Source: Comamonas testosteroni ATCC 11996
GTDB lineage: Bacteria > Pseudomonadota > Gammaproteobacteria > Burkholderiales > Burkholderiaceae_C
DNA length: 64,000 nt
Direction of reading: 5' to 3'
Assembly: GCF_000241525.1 (NCBI RefSeq)
Contig: NZ_AHIL01000044.1
Coordinates: 1-64,000, forward strand
Part shown: positions 53,389 through 62,450 of the stretch, piece after piece
Numbering within the stretch: position 1 is the first letter of the stretch
How the letters are laid out: every line of letters begins with the position of its first letter
Notes under the pieces: generated by a model
Database searches by the model: none
Told to the model about the DNA's origin: nothing
The model's input: only the letters and a program-made list of their open reading frames with translations
Program-made: the position numbers and the translations under genes

Positions 53389-55122
53389 TCAGTAGGACCA
53401 GCCGAGGGTGAAGCCGGTGGTGAGCGAGTCGGTCAGGAAGCCTTGGGGCTTGTGGAGGGGCGTGGCGGCGAAGAGGTCCCAATGGAAGCCCTTGGCGCCG
53501 CCGCGCAGGCCGATGACCGAGCCGGCCAGGTTGCGCCCCTGAAGCCAGCGCGTGGACGGGCCGCTGACGCGGCCGTAGTCGACGCCGAAATAGAGCTCCT
53601 GGCCGGCGCCCAGCTGCAGGCCGAGTTCGTTGCGCCAGACCCAGCCACGCTCTCCCATCAGTGTCAGCTCGCCATCAAAGCCGCGCACGGTGTAGCGGCC
53701 GCCGATGGAGAAGCGGTCCTGGGGTACCAGCGGCGTGCGGTCCCACTGCGCACGCCAGCTGCCGATGTAGCGTGCGCTTTGCGAGCCGAGGCTGAGGGGT
53801 GCCATGAGTTGGGCTTCAGCCGTGAAGACTTTCATCCGCGAGCTGCCTTCACCGAAGTCCTCTTCGGGTGCTGGCATCGCATGAAACGCCCCGGTGCCCC
53901 GGCGGTAGGCAAAGCTCGCATCCAGCGTGCCTTTGCCCAGATATTCACGGTGTGAGAGCCCCAGCTCCCAACCGCCCGTGCGGCGGCGCTGCACCTCGAT
54001 TTCGGTGTCGTCGATGAAGTTGTTGGACTTGCGCATCCAGCCGCGCCCATAGAGCGAGGTCTTGCGGCTGGCATCACGGTAGAGCAGACGCGACAGGCGC
54101 ATTTCGGCGTTCTCGCTGGTGCCGCTGTAGAGGTAGTTCTGGCTGTAGCCGGCAACGCCCTGCCGGTACCTGTAGCCGCTGGCGGTCGCGCTGAGGGTCC
54201 AGTAGCCATAGGGAACGCTGTAATGCGCCGTGTAGCCCCGGGTAGCCTTGTTGCCGCCGTTGAAGACGTCGTGATTGATATTGGCGTAGAACAGGTCGTT
54301 CCACATGAGCAGATCGTCGAGCGAGAGCGTGGCACCGCCCTGGAGCTTGCCGGTCGCCTTGCTGCCGGAGTCGTCCAGCGACACGCTGAAGCGAACGGGT
54401 GGGGAGCGCTGCCGCCAGAGAACCAGCAGGTCGCTTTCGCCGGGGCGTGCATCGTCGCCCTCGGCAGGGGTGATCTGTATGTCTGCTTCGACGGTGGGTA
54501 CGCGCTTGAAGTTCTCCAGCGCCTGTTCGATGTCGCGCAGATTGAGCAGGTCGCCGCGCTTGGCCGGCACGGCATTCCAGGCAGTGGCCTTGGGCGAAGT
54601 ACCGGGCGCGAAACGGATGTGGCGGATGCGACCGGGAACGACGGTCAGTGTCAGCGTGCCGGTTGTGAGGTCCTGCGGCGCGGCGAGGATGCGCGTGGTA
54701 ACGAAGCCGCGGACGACGACGGCGTTCTGCACACGCGCCATGACCATGTTGATGCCGTCGGTGCCGAGGCATCGCCCCATGGCAGGGTCATTGCCGGGGT
54801 CGGCCGCTTTCAGGGACCAGATGAATCTGTGAGCGTCTTCGCCATCAAGCCAGATGCGTTCAATCGGGAAGCATGGAGTTTCGTCCAACGGGAGCCGGTC
54901 CAGCGGCGGAGCCTGCGCCGGCTGCAACCGTACATCGGTCGCTGTTTCCTGCGTCTCGCGAAGTATCCGCTCACGCTCTTGCTGGCGCAGTAGCTCCTGC
55001 GCCGCATTGCTCTGCGCCGCGCTCTCCTGTGCGGCACTGTTTTTCGCTTGTGCAGACGCCGGCGCCATCAGCACCAGCAGGCCAAATGAGGCCCAACGCG
55101 CCTGGCGAAACCAATCTCCCAT
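53389..55122 (-). CDS. cdiB: CdiB two-partner secretion outer-membrane transporter
   Basis: A 577-residue Omp85-superfamily transporter of the ShlB/FhaC/HecB type. The signal peptide (LLVLMAPASAQA) is followed by a Gln/Ala-rich plug helix (AQELLRQQERERILRETQET), a POTRA region (PCFPIERIWLDGEDAHRFIW; VRGFVTTRILAAPQDLTTGT) and a C-terminal barrel with RFSIGGRYTVRGFDGELTLM, which carries the conserved V-R-G-F motif of the inward-folded loop. It ends in FTLGWSY. It exports CdiA across the outer membrane and lies 38 bases upstream of cdiA. ATG 55122 is chosen: it has AAAAGGGGATG just upstream and gives a proper signal. The order cdiB-cdiA-cdiI is that of enterobacterial-type CDI loci. Confidence 0.94.
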   Translation of the reverse strand: MGDWFRQARWASFGLLVLMAPASAQAKNSAAQESAAQSNAAQELLRQQERERILRETQETATDVRLQPAQAPPLDRLPLDETPCFPIERIWLDGEDAHRFIWSLKAADPGNDPAMGRCLGTDGINMVMARVQNAVVVRGFVTTRILAAPQDLTTGTLTLTVVPGRIRHIRFAPGTSPKATAWNAVPAKRGDLLNLRDIEQALENFKRVPTVEADIQITPAEGDDARPGESDLLVLWRQRSPPVRFSVSLDDSGSKATGKLQGGATLSLDDLLMWNDLFYANINHDVFNGGNKATRGYTAHYSVPYGYWTLSATASGYRYRQGVAGYSQNYLYSGTSENAEMRLSRLLYRDASRKTSLYGRGWMRKSNNFIDDTEIEVQRRRTGGWELGLSHREYLGKGTLDASFAYRRGTGAFHAMPAPEEDFGEGSSRMKVFTAEAQLMAPLSLGSQSARYIGSWRAQWDRTPLVPQDRFSIGGRYTVRGFDGELTLMGERGWVWRNELGLQLGAGQELYFGVDYGRVSGPSTRWLQGRNLAGSVIGLRGGAKGFHWDLFAATPLHKPQGFLTDSLTTGFTLGWSY

Positions 55123-55523
55123 CCCATCCCCTTTTGCATGCGTGAGCAAACACGCTGCGGCCTTACGCGAACGCCGAGGTTCGCCGTGACCGTTTGATCT
55201 GGAATGAACAAGGATAGGAACGGACTCGAACGAGCGAAATAAGAAGAGTCTTAAAAATGGCCGTGGGGATGCTTTGTTGCGGCGCAGCGCTGGCCAAACG
55301 AAGCGCAATGGCCTTCGTTGCGACGAGCTTTGCGCTTTTTGGGCTTCGATGTCGTGCGTATGCGTTTTTTATGGCGGACTGTTTCACAGACGAAGACGCG
55401 CGCCTGTGCGCGCCATGGCAGATTCAGACCGGCCCTCCGCACCCCGAGCCGGCAGCCGCAGAAACACACCAATACAGGTATTAACCCGAATAAAGTCGCT
55501 GAAACTGGCTAGAATCGCGCCCA
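55123..55523. other. Divergent region between cdiB and the glycine riboswitch
   Basis: It should hold the CDI promoter on the minus strand and the riboswitch transcript promoter on the plus strand. Several Arg/Cys-rich frames here have no credible start. No repeat or RNA gene besides the riboswitch was seen. Confidence 0.4.
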
Positions 55524-55737
55524 TCCCGCGGGAGAGCGGAGCCTTTCGAGGGTTCCCGCCGAAGGCGCAAACTCCCATAATCGCTCAGGCAATAAGTACC
55601 GCAGGTGGGTCTGACAGGACCCGGATATCGCCAACTGGAGAGCAGCCCGCAACCACAAGTCTGCAGGGCTCACCGAAGGGGCAAGCATGTCCACCGCGAA
55701 GGTGCTCATGCGCAACTCTCAGGTAAAAGGACAGCGG
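55524..55737 (+). promoter_or_regulatory. Tandem glycine riboswitch
   Basis: Two consecutive glycine aptamers. The first (about 55524-55622) shows GCGGGAGAGCG, GCCGAAGGCGCAA and ATCGCTCAGGCAATAAG-TACCGC, closing with CTGACAGGAC. The second (about 55632-55737) shows ACTGGAGAGCAG, CACCGAAGGGGCAAGC and AACTCTCAGGTAAAAGGACAG. These are the conserved core strings of the gcvT RNA element. A further stem, GCGGGAG with CTCCCGC (55734-55761), could be the expression platform; it has no T tract, so translational control is more likely. The gene controlled is the membrane protein at 55797. Confidence 0.92.
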
Positions 55738-55796
55738 GAGAGGCAAGCCGGACACTCCCGCCGATGTGAGTGGCTGGTCTATTTTCAAGTGCCTTC

Positions 55797-56462
55797 ATGC
55801 TTCCTTCCGTCTCTTTGCTGGACTCGTTCCAGGCCTCCAACTTCACCGTCATGCTGGTCATCTATCTGGTGGCCATTACTGCCGAAGCCATGTCCGGCGC
55901 ACTCGCCGCTGGCCGGCGCAATATGGATATCTTCGGCGTCGTCGTCATCGCCTTTGTCACTGCCCTGGGCGGCGGCACCATCCGCGACATGGTGCTGGGC
56001 CACTACCCCATCGGCTGGACCCAGCACCCTGAATATGTGTATCTGGTCATCAGCTTCGGTTTGCTGACCACCGTGATTGCACGCCATATGCACAGGCTCA
56101 AGCAGGTGTTTTTGCTGCTGGATGCCATGGGACTGATCGCCTTTTCGCTGATCGGCTGCAATACCGCGCTGGAGCTGGGCTACCCGACCATCGTCATCAT
56201 CATGGCCGGCATGATTACCGGCATCAGCGGCGGCATCTTGCGCGATGTGCTCTGCAACCAGGTCCCCGTGGTGTTCCGACGCGAGCTGTATGCCAGCGTG
56301 TCGCTGTCCGTATGCCTGATGTTCCTGGGCCTGCGCTATCTGGATGTCAGCCCCAATATCAGCACCATCGTGTGTTTTGCCGGCGGTCTGGCCTTCCGTC
56401 TGGCCGCCATTCGTTTCAAATGGCGCCTGCCGGTTTTTTCGTACCAGCAGCGCTGGGAGTGA
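55797..56462 (+). CDS. TRIC/UPF0126 family membrane protein, probable glycine transporter
   Basis: A 221-residue inner-membrane protein with about seven hydrophobic helices in two internally related halves, each with the family signature: FVTALGGGTIRDMVLGHYP and MITGISGGILRDVLCNQVP. This is the trimeric intracellular cation channel-like fold (YadS/YicG type). A tandem glycine riboswitch directly precedes it, so glycine controls expression; a role in glycine movement is a fair inference. ATG 55797 is chosen. A GTG at 55770 is in frame, adds nine residues and lies closer to the riboswitch hairpin. It is monocistronic; a dispersed hairpin repeat follows. Confidence 0.9.
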   Translation: MLPSVSLLDSFQASNFTVMLVIYLVAITAEAMSGALAAGRRNMDIFGVVVIAFVTALGGGTIRDMVLGHYPIGWTQHPEYVYLVISFGLLTTVIARHMHRLKQVFLLLDAMGLIAFSLIGCNTALELGYPTIVIIMAGMITGISGGILRDVLCNQVPVVFRRELYASVSLSVCLMFLGLRYLDVSPNISTIVCFAGGLAFRLAAIRFKWRLPVFSYQQRWE

Positions 56463-56468
56463 TCGAGA

Positions 56469-56562
56469 CTCCCCCTGTGGCGCTGCGCGCCTTCCCCCTC
56501 TCTTGCTACGCAGGAGGGGGAGGCAGCCATCACTGCGGGGCGGCCCTTGCCTGGCTGCTCTG
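56469..56562. repeat. Dispersed intergenic hairpin repeat, copy 1
   Basis: CTCCCCCTGTGGCGCTGCGC begins the unit; it contains the mini-dyad GGCGC-TGC-GCGCC, the stem CCCCCTC with GAGGGGG, then GGCAGCC and CGGCCCTTGC. The same order of elements recurs at 63099-63188. Confidence 0.7.
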
Positions 56563-56604
56563 ACCTAGACTGCGCCATGCATTACCTATGTAGTTTCACT
56601 TTCC

Positions 56605-58572
56605 ATGTCTGAACCGATCACATGGATGCCGGATGGCACCCCCTATAGCTCCAGATTCGGCGATCGCTATCACAGCGAGTTCGGCGGCCTCGACCAGGCA
56701 CGCCAGGTTTTTCTCGGTGGCTGCGATCTGCCAGTTGCCTGGGCCGATGCAGCGCAGTGGCGCATTCTGGAAACCGGCTTTGGCTTCGGCCTGAATTTCC
56801 TGGTCACCTGGGCGGCATGGAAAGCCGACCCCAGACGCCCGCGCATTCTGCATTTTGTCTCGGTGGAGGCCTACCCTGTCTCGCGCGAGGATCTGCTCGC
56901 ATTTCTGCCGGCCGATGAGGAGCTGCGCCCGCTTGGCGAACAACTGGCCGAGCAATGGTGGGGACTGCTGCCCGGCGTGCATCGCCTCTCGTTTGACAAC
57001 GGCCAGGTGCTGCTGACGCTCTATATAGGCGATGCCGGGACCATGCTGCGCAAGCAGCAGATGACAGCGGACAGCGTATATCTGGATGGTTTTTCTCCCC
57101 AGCTCAACCCCGAGATGTGGGATGAAGATGCCATGAAGAACATTGCCCGCCATTGCCGCCGGGGCACGCAGCTGGCCACCTGGTGCGTGGCCGGCCATGT
57201 GCGCCAGGCACTCAAGGCTCAGGGTTTCGAAGTCAAGAAGCGCGCCGGCGTGCCGCCCAAGCGCCATAACCTGCATGCAGCCTACAACCCGGCATGGGAG
57301 CCGCGCCATCGCCCGGACGGCCTGCCTGCGCCCGTGGGCCAGGCCGGCCGCTGCCTGGTGCTGGGTGCGGGCCTGGCTGGTGCCGCCGCTGCCGCCAGTC
57401 TGGCCAGGCGCGGCTGGGAGGTGACGGTGCTGGATGCGGCGGCCGAGCCTGCGGCAGGAGCATCAGGCCTGCCTGCCGGCTTGTTTTGCCCGCATATTTC
57501 GCCCGATGACAGTGTTCTGTCGCGCCTGTCCAGAAGCGGCGTGCGCACAACGCTACAAAATCTGCAGCAGCTGAGCCAAGCGCAAAAGTTGCATCCAGCC
57601 CAGGACTGGGCCCATGGCGGCGTGCTCGAGCATGACCTGAACGAGCCTTCCCATCTGCCCAGGTCATGGCTGCAACCCGGCAGCGAGACCAGCCCCTGGG
57701 GCCTGCACTGGAGTGCGCCTGCGCTGCCGGCTCAGCTGGCTGCGGCAAAGCTGCCTGCAGACAGTCACGCCGTCTGGCATGAGCAGGCTGGCTGGGTACG
57801 CCCCGCACAACTGGTGCGCGCGCTGCTGCAAGCCCCCGGGATTCATTGGCAGGGCCATGCCCGAGCTTCACGACTGGTGCGCGATGAAGTGCGCAACATC
57901 TGGCAAGTGCTGGATGCCCAGGGCCAGACCCAGGCCCAAGCCCCCATGCTGGTGCTGGCCCTGGGCCCGGACACCAAGCCCTTGTTGCAAGCCAGCGGCC
58001 TGGCAGCAGGGGAATGGGAGCTGCAAGCCATACGCGGCCAGGTCAGCGTGGCCGAGCATGATGCCGGGACGCTGGCGGCCATGCCGCCCTTCCCCGTCAA
58101 CGGTCATGGCAATCTCGTGCCGGACTTTCCCTCGGCCAACCAGGTTGGCGCGCACCAGTGGATCATGGGATCGACCTTCGAGCGCGATGTGACCGAGCTG
58201 CCACCCACCGCCGCCGACCAGCAGGCCGCCCACGCCAGCAATGGCGAAAAGCTGGGCGCTTTGCTGCCCGGGTGCCGGCAGGCGCTGAGTTCCTTCTTCG
58301 ATGCCGACCAGCGGCCGGCCACCTGGGCGCGCCTGCGTTGCGCGGCCTATGACCGTCTGCCGCTGGCAGGCCCCGCCGGGCAGTCGGCAGCCGATCTACC
58401 GGGCCTGTGGGTGCTGACGGGGCTGGGCTCACGCGGGCTGACGCTGTCCATGCTTTGCGGCGAGCTGCTGGCGGCACGCCTGCATGGCGAGCCGCTGCCG
58501 CTGGATGCCCGGCTGGCTCAGGCCCTGGGTACGCAACGTCTGTGGAGCCGCGCCCAGCAGCAGCCCAGGTAA
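56605..58572 (+). CDS. mnmC: tRNA 5-methylaminomethyl-2-thiouridine biosynthesis bifunctional protein
   Basis: A 655-residue fusion of two enzymes that finish the mnm5s2U34 wobble base. The N-terminal methyltransferase (MnmD) has the SAM-binding loop ILETGFGFGLNFL and VYLDGFSPQLNPEMWDE. The C-terminal FAD oxidoreductase begins at about residue 250 with LVLGAGLAGAAAAASLARRG and ends with WVLTGLGSRGLTLSMLCGEL. It acts in the cytoplasm on tRNA: the FAD domain removes the carboxymethyl group of cmnm5s2U and the SAM domain methylates the amine. Both domains look intact and the length is right. It is monocistronic and convergent with the CorC-like gene; only the minus-strand terminator is obvious. 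Confidence 0.96.
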   Translation: MSEPITWMPDGTPYSSRFGDRYHSEFGGLDQARQVFLGGCDLPVAWADAAQWRILETGFGFGLNFLVTWAAWKADPRRPRILHFVSVEAYPVSREDLLAFLPADEELRPLGEQLAEQWWGLLPGVHRLSFDNGQVLLTLYIGDAGTMLRKQQMTADSVYLDGFSPQLNPEMWDEDAMKNIARHCRRGTQLATWCVAGHVRQALKAQGFEVKKRAGVPPKRHNLHAAYNPAWEPRHRPDGLPAPVGQAGRCLVLGAGLAGAAAAASLARRGWEVTVLDAAAEPAAGASGLPAGLFCPHISPDDSVLSRLSRSGVRTTLQNLQQLSQAQKLHPAQDWAHGGVLEHDLNEPSHLPRSWLQPGSETSPWGLHWSAPALPAQLAAAKLPADSHAVWHEQAGWVRPAQLVRALLQAPGIHWQGHARASRLVRDEVRNIWQVLDAQGQTQAQAPMLVLALGPDTKPLLQASGLAAGEWELQAIRGQVSVAEHDAGTLAAMPPFPVNGHGNLVPDFPSANQVGAHQWIMGSTFERDVTELPPTAADQQAAHASNGEKLGALLPGCRQALSSFFDADQRPATWARLRCAAYDRLPLAGPAGQSAADLPGLWVLTGLGSRGLTLSMLCGELLAARLHGEPLPLDARLAQALGTQRLWSRAQQQPR

Positions 58573-58582
58573 GGCCACTCGC

Positions 58583-58622
58583 AAAAAAAAGCACGCAGCG
58601 CTTACGGAGAAGTGCTGCGTGC
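58583..58622 (-). terminator. Rho-independent terminator of the CorC/HlyC-like gene
   Basis: On the minus strand a stem of about 13 pairs (GCACGCAGC with GCTGCGTGC plus inner pairs, loop 6) is followed by eight T. It lies 28 bases past the stop of the minus-strand gene. Confidence 0.93.
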
Positions 58623-58650
58623 CGTTTCGGGCCTGATTCTGAAGCCAGGT

Positions 58651-59970
58651 TTATTCGCTGCTTAACGATGCCACGGTGACCAGGGGCTCGAGTCTGGTCG
58701 CCAGTACCTTGTCCAGCGTCTTGCCGTCCATGTCCACGACTTCAAAGCGCCAGTCTTCCCACTCCACCACGTCGGCTTCGGTGGGCACACGGCCCAGCAG
58801 CAGCATGATCATGCCGCTCAGGGTGTGATAGCGACCGCGCTCTTCCTCGGGCACGGCATGCAGGCTCAGGCGGTCCTTGAGTTCGGGCACGGGAATATGG
58901 CCGTCCAGCAGCCAGCTGCCGTCTTCGCGCTGCACGGCCCAGCTGGTTTCGGGGTCGCGTGGCTGGAATTCGCCGGTAATCGCCTCAATCAGGTCCTGCA
59001 GCGTGACAATGCCCTGCACCTCGCCGTACTCGTCGATCACAAAGGCCATATGCAGATCGGAGGTGCGGAAGTTGTCCAGCAACTCCATCCCGGTAATGGT
59101 CTCGGGCACATAGAGGGCAGCCTGCAAAGGCTGGTCCTTGAGCGCCTGCCTGCCCTTGTTGAGCAAGGCCTGCGTCAGCCACTGGCGGGCATTGAGCACG
59201 CCCACGATATTGTTCATATCGCCGCGCACGACCGGGAAGCGCGCGTGGTCGGCCTGTTCGACACGGGCCAGGGTCTCTTCCAGGCTCTCGTCGATATCGA
59301 GACAGATGACATCGCTGCGCGGCACCATCAGCGAGCCGATCTGGCGATCGTCCAGACGGAACACATTGCGCACCATGGTGTGCTCCTGCGACTCGATCAC
59401 GCCGGCCGTGTGGCCTTCCACCAAAATGGCCTGGATTTCCTCTTCGGTCACCACGCTGCCATTGCTCTCCTTGACACCCAGGACCTTGAGCAGACCGCGC
59501 GTCGATGCCGACAGCAGCCAGACAAAGGGTTTGGTGGCCAGGGCCAGGAAGTTGATGGGACGCGAGATCAGGCGCGCCAGGGCCTCGGGATGGGTCTGAC
59601 CCAGGCGCTTGGGAACCAGCTCGCCCACGACGATGGAGAAGTAGGTGATCAGCACCACCACCAGGCCGGTGGAGAGGTAGTCGGCGTATTTCTGGGTCAT
59701 GCCCAGGGTGATCAGCCAGTTCTCCAGCGGGCCGGCCAGAGCCGCCTCGCCGACGATGCCGTTGAGCACGCCGATGGAGGTGATACCGATCTGGATGGTG
59801 GAGAGGAAACGCGTTGGGTCCTCTCCCAATTTGATAGCAGCTGCTGCGCCGCTGTCGCCCTCATCCACCAGTTTCTGCATGCGGGTTTTGCGGGCGGTGA
59901 CCAGCGCAATTTCCGACATGGCGAAGACGCCGTTCAGACAGATGAGAGCGAAAAGTATGGCTATTTCCAT
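58651..59970 (-). CDS. CNNM/HlyC-CorC family membrane protein (DUF21-CBS)
   Basis: A 439-residue inner-membrane protein. An N-terminal DUF21/CNNM domain with about four hydrophobic segments is visible (IAILFALICLNGVFAMSEIA; STIQIGITSIGVLNGIVGEA; VVLITYFSIVVGELVPKRLG). Two CBS motifs follow (SLMVPRSDVICLDIDESLEE; MAFVIDEYGEVQGIVTLQDL), then the CorC_HlyC domain (DGSWLLDGHIPVPELKDRLS). Such proteins take part in Mg and Co homeostasis and were named for a haemolysin-like match; a haemolytic role is not implied. It is monocistronic, with a strong terminator. The start at ATG 59970 places the first helix at the N-terminus. Confidence 0.94.
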   Translation of the reverse strand: MEIAILFALICLNGVFAMSEIALVTARKTRMQKLVDEGDSGAAAAIKLGEDPTRFLSTIQIGITSIGVLNGIVGEAALAGPLENWLITLGMTQKYADYLSTGLVVVLITYFSIVVGELVPKRLGQTHPEALARLISRPINFLALATKPFVWLLSASTRGLLKVLGVKESNGSVVTEEEIQAILVEGHTAGVIESQEHTMVRNVFRLDDRQIGSLMVPRSDVICLDIDESLEETLARVEQADHARFPVVRGDMNNIVGVLNARQWLTQALLNKGRQALKDQPLQAALYVPETITGMELLDNFRTSDLHMAFVIDEYGEVQGIVTLQDLIEAITGEFQPRDPETSWAVQREDGSWLLDGHIPVPELKDRLSLHAVPEEERGRYHTLSGMIMLLLGRVPTEADVVEWEDWRFEVVDMDGKTLDKVLATRLEPLVTVASLSSE

Positions 59971-60254
59971 AGTCAGGCACCCGCTTTCAATCCAGGCGCC
60001 TCAATCATTGAACAAGCCTTGATTCTAGAGAATGCCCGGCACAGGGGCGCTCACAAAATGCAAGCGCGCAGAAAGGAAATTGATTCAGGAGCTCCGTAAG
60101 AGCGTTCTGGCAGCCCTTCACATATTCATTCAGATATATATGAAGCACTAAATAATCGTTTGTTTTTATATAAAGCCTCTCTACAGTTCTGACCAACGAT
60201 CAAAGTGCAGTGCCACCCGAGGCAAGGCATCCGCTCCACGGAAGAACTGAAGAC
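59971..60254. promoter_or_regulatory. Divergent promoter region ahead of cysI
   Basis: The part from about 60120 to 60185 is AT-rich against the local background, with ATATATATGAAG and TTGTTTTTATATAAAG, the type of sequence seen before CysB-activated operons. Exact -35, -10 and CysB positions cannot be fixed by eye. Confidence 0.4.
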
Positions 60255-62039
60255 ATGTATCAATACACCGATTTCGACAAAGCGTTCGTCAAGCAACGCG
60301 CCGACCAGTTCCGTGACCAGCTCCAACGCTGGCAGGCAGGCAAGCTCACGGAAGACGACTTCCGCCCGCTGCGCCTGCAAAACGGCTGGTATGTGCAGCG
60401 TTATGCCCCCATGCTGCGCGTGGCCGTGCCCTACGGCGAAATCAACTCGGCCCAGATCCGCGTGCTGGCCAAGGTGGCCCGCGAGTACGACGAGCCCGAA
60501 GCCGAAGTCTTCAAGCAGGCTCTGGAAGGCCAGGGCAAGCTGGGCACGACCTATCTGCCCAAGAACTGCGCCCACTTCACCACCCGCACCAATGTGCAGT
60601 TCAACTGGATTCCTCTGAGCAAGTCCGCCGACGTGATGGATCTGCTGGCATCCGTGAACCTGCACGGCATCCAGACCAGCGGCAACTGCATCCGCAACAC
60701 CACCACCGATGCGCTGGCCGGTATCGCACCCGACGAGATCATCGACCCCCGCCCCTACGCAGAAATCCTGCGCCAGTGGACCACGCTGCACCCCGAGTTC
60801 GCGTTTCTGCCACGCAAGTTCAAGATCGCCATCACCGGCGCCAGCGAGGACCGCGCCGCCACGGGCTGGCATGACGTGGGCCTGCACATGGTCAAGAACG
60901 AAGCCGGCGAGATCGGCTTCAAGGTCTTCGTGGGCGGCGGCATGGGCCGCACGCCCGTGATCGGCACCGCGATCCGCGAGTTCCTGCCCTGGAACCAGAT
61001 CATGAACTACATCGAGGCCATCGTCCGCGTCTACAACGAGCTGGGCCGCCGCGACAACAAGTACAAGGCCCGTATCAAGATTCTGGTCAAGGCCGAAGGC
61101 CAGGCCTATATCGATGCCGTGGAAGAGGAATTCCGCCAGATCGTCGAAGTGGACGGCGGCCCTCACACCGTGCCCCAGGCCGAGTTCGATCGCGTGGCTG
61201 CCATGTTCACCACGCCCGCCCTGCCCGTCGTGGCCGATGCCGCAGGCGATGAGCAGGCCCTGATTGCCCAGACCGCCAAGGAACCCGCATTTGCACGCTG
61301 GATTGCCCGCAACGTCCACGCCCACCGCGTGGCCGGTCTGCGCGCCGTGACCCTGTCCTTCAAGCGTGTGGGCCAGGCCCCCGGCGATGCACAAAGCGAA
61401 CAGCTCGACGCACTGGCTCATCTGGTGGACAAGTTCTCTGCCGGTGAAGCCCGCGTGACGCACGACCAGAACGTGATGCTGCCCTGGGTGCAGGTCGGCC
61501 AGCTGCATGCACTGTGGACCGAGGCCAAGGCCCTGGGTCTGGCCAGCACCAATGTGGCGCTGCTCACCGACATGATCGCCTGCCCCGGCGGCGACTTCTG
61601 CGCGCTGGCCAATGCCCGCAGCCTGCCGATTGCCGACGCCATCACGGCCCGCTACCAGGATCTGGACGAGCTGGACGACATTGGCGAGATCGATCTGCAC
61701 ATCAGCGGCTGCATCAACAGCTGCGGCCACCACCACAGCGGCCATATCGGCATTCTGGGCGTGGATAAGGACGGCAAGGAGTGGTACCAGGTCACGCTGG
61801 GCGGCTCCGACGGCTCGACCCTGTCCGGCCAGGCCGTGGCCGGCAAGGTCATCGGCCCCTCGTTCAGCGCAGCCGAAGTGCCCGATGTGATCGAGGCCGT
61901 GCTCAGCACCTATCGCGACCTGCGCCAGCCCGGCGAGCACTTCATTGACGCCGTGCGCCGCATCGGCCTGGACCCCTTCAAGGAAGCCGGCAAGGCAGCC
62001 CGCCACCCTGTGGAAGCCGAAGAAGAAGCGCTGGCCTGA
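60255..62039 (+). CDS. cysI: Assimilatory sulfite (or nitrite) reductase hemoprotein
   Basis: A 594-residue siroheme/4Fe-4S protein. The two ferredoxin-like halves are visible, and the cluster motifs are complete: CPGGDFCALANARS and then HISGCINSCGHHHSGHIGIL, giving Cys-x5-Cys and Cys-x3-Cys. NCAHFTTRTNVQFNWIP and TSGNCIRNTTTD are the substrate and siroheme Arg region. It reduces sulfite to sulfide by six electrons in the cytoplasm; the electron donor gene is not adjacent. I chose ATG 60255 (MYQYTDFDKAF), the usual beginning of this subgroup, rather than an in-frame start 45 bases upstream. It leads a four-gene operon with DUF934, cysH and cysD, so sulfite is the natural substrate. Confidence 0.94.
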   Translation: MYQYTDFDKAFVKQRADQFRDQLQRWQAGKLTEDDFRPLRLQNGWYVQRYAPMLRVAVPYGEINSAQIRVLAKVAREYDEPEAEVFKQALEGQGKLGTTYLPKNCAHFTTRTNVQFNWIPLSKSADVMDLLASVNLHGIQTSGNCIRNTTTDALAGIAPDEIIDPRPYAEILRQWTTLHPEFAFLPRKFKIAITGASEDRAATGWHDVGLHMVKNEAGEIGFKVFVGGGMGRTPVIGTAIREFLPWNQIMNYIEAIVRVYNELGRRDNKYKARIKILVKAEGQAYIDAVEEEFRQIVEVDGGPHTVPQAEFDRVAAMFTTPALPVVADAAGDEQALIAQTAKEPAFARWIARNVHAHRVAGLRAVTLSFKRVGQAPGDAQSEQLDALAHLVDKFSAGEARVTHDQNVMLPWVQVGQLHALWTEAKALGLASTNVALLTDMIACPGGDFCALANARSLPIADAITARYQDLDELDDIGEIDLHISGCINSCGHHHSGHIGILGVDKDGKEWYQVTLGGSDGSTLSGQAVAGKVIGPSFSAAEVPDVIEAVLSTYRDLRQPGEHFIDAVRRIGLDPFKEAGKAARHPVEAEEEALA

Positions 62040-62063
62040 AGCCATAAGAACAAGGATAGAGTC

Positions 62064-62450
62064 ATGAAAATTCTGGCAAGCAACGAATACCAGGCCCCCA
62101 GCGAGAGCACCGGCAATGTGCTGGTGCTGGCCAACGATGTGAACGCCCTTGAGGTAAATCTGGACGGCATCACGCAGGTGGATCTGCATTTCCCCAACTT
62201 CACCGACGGCCGCGCCTTCAGCCAGGCCTATCTGCTGCGCCGCCGTCTGAAGTTTGCGGGCGATATCCGTGCCACCGGTGATGTGCTGATCGATCAGCTG
62301 GTTCAGATGGAGCGCACGGGCTTCAGCAGCGCCGTGCTGCGCGAAGGCGTGGACGCCGCCGATGCCCAGCGCCAGTTCGAGCGCTTTGGCGGTTTCTACC
62401 AGGCCGATGCCGTGCACACACAGCCCCATTTCGTAGAGGTGCAAGCATGA
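62064..62450 (+). CDS. DUF934 family protein of the sulfate assimilation operon
   Basis: A 128-residue protein: VLVLANDVNALEVNLDGITQ, then DLHFPNFTDGRAFSQAYLLR, and GDVLIDQLVQMERTGFSSAV. The F-P-x-F-x-D-G-R-x-F-S motif is the hallmark of DUF934. The family is found in proteobacterial cys operons beside sulfite reductase and is thought to assist it, perhaps as an electron-transfer or cofactor helper; no catalytic role is proven. It starts 24 bases after cysI, and its stop overlaps the cysH start by four bases (ATGA), so it is translated together with cysH. Confidence 0.9.
   Translation: MKILASNEYQAPSESTGNVLVLANDVNALEVNLDGITQVDLHFPNFTDGRAFSQAYLLRRRLKFAGDIRATGDVLIDQLVQMERTGFSSAVLREGVDAADAQRQFERFGGFYQADAVHTQPHFVEVQA

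Noticed and set aside
55257..55512. Short plus-strand frames upstream of the glycine riboswitch.
   Set aside because: Arg/Cys-rich, mutually overlapping, no ribosome sites; more likely promoter and leader DNA.
55734..55761. Stem GCGGGAG/CTCCCGC after the glycine aptamers as an intrinsic terminator.
   Set aside because: No T tract follows it; kept only as a possible expression platform.
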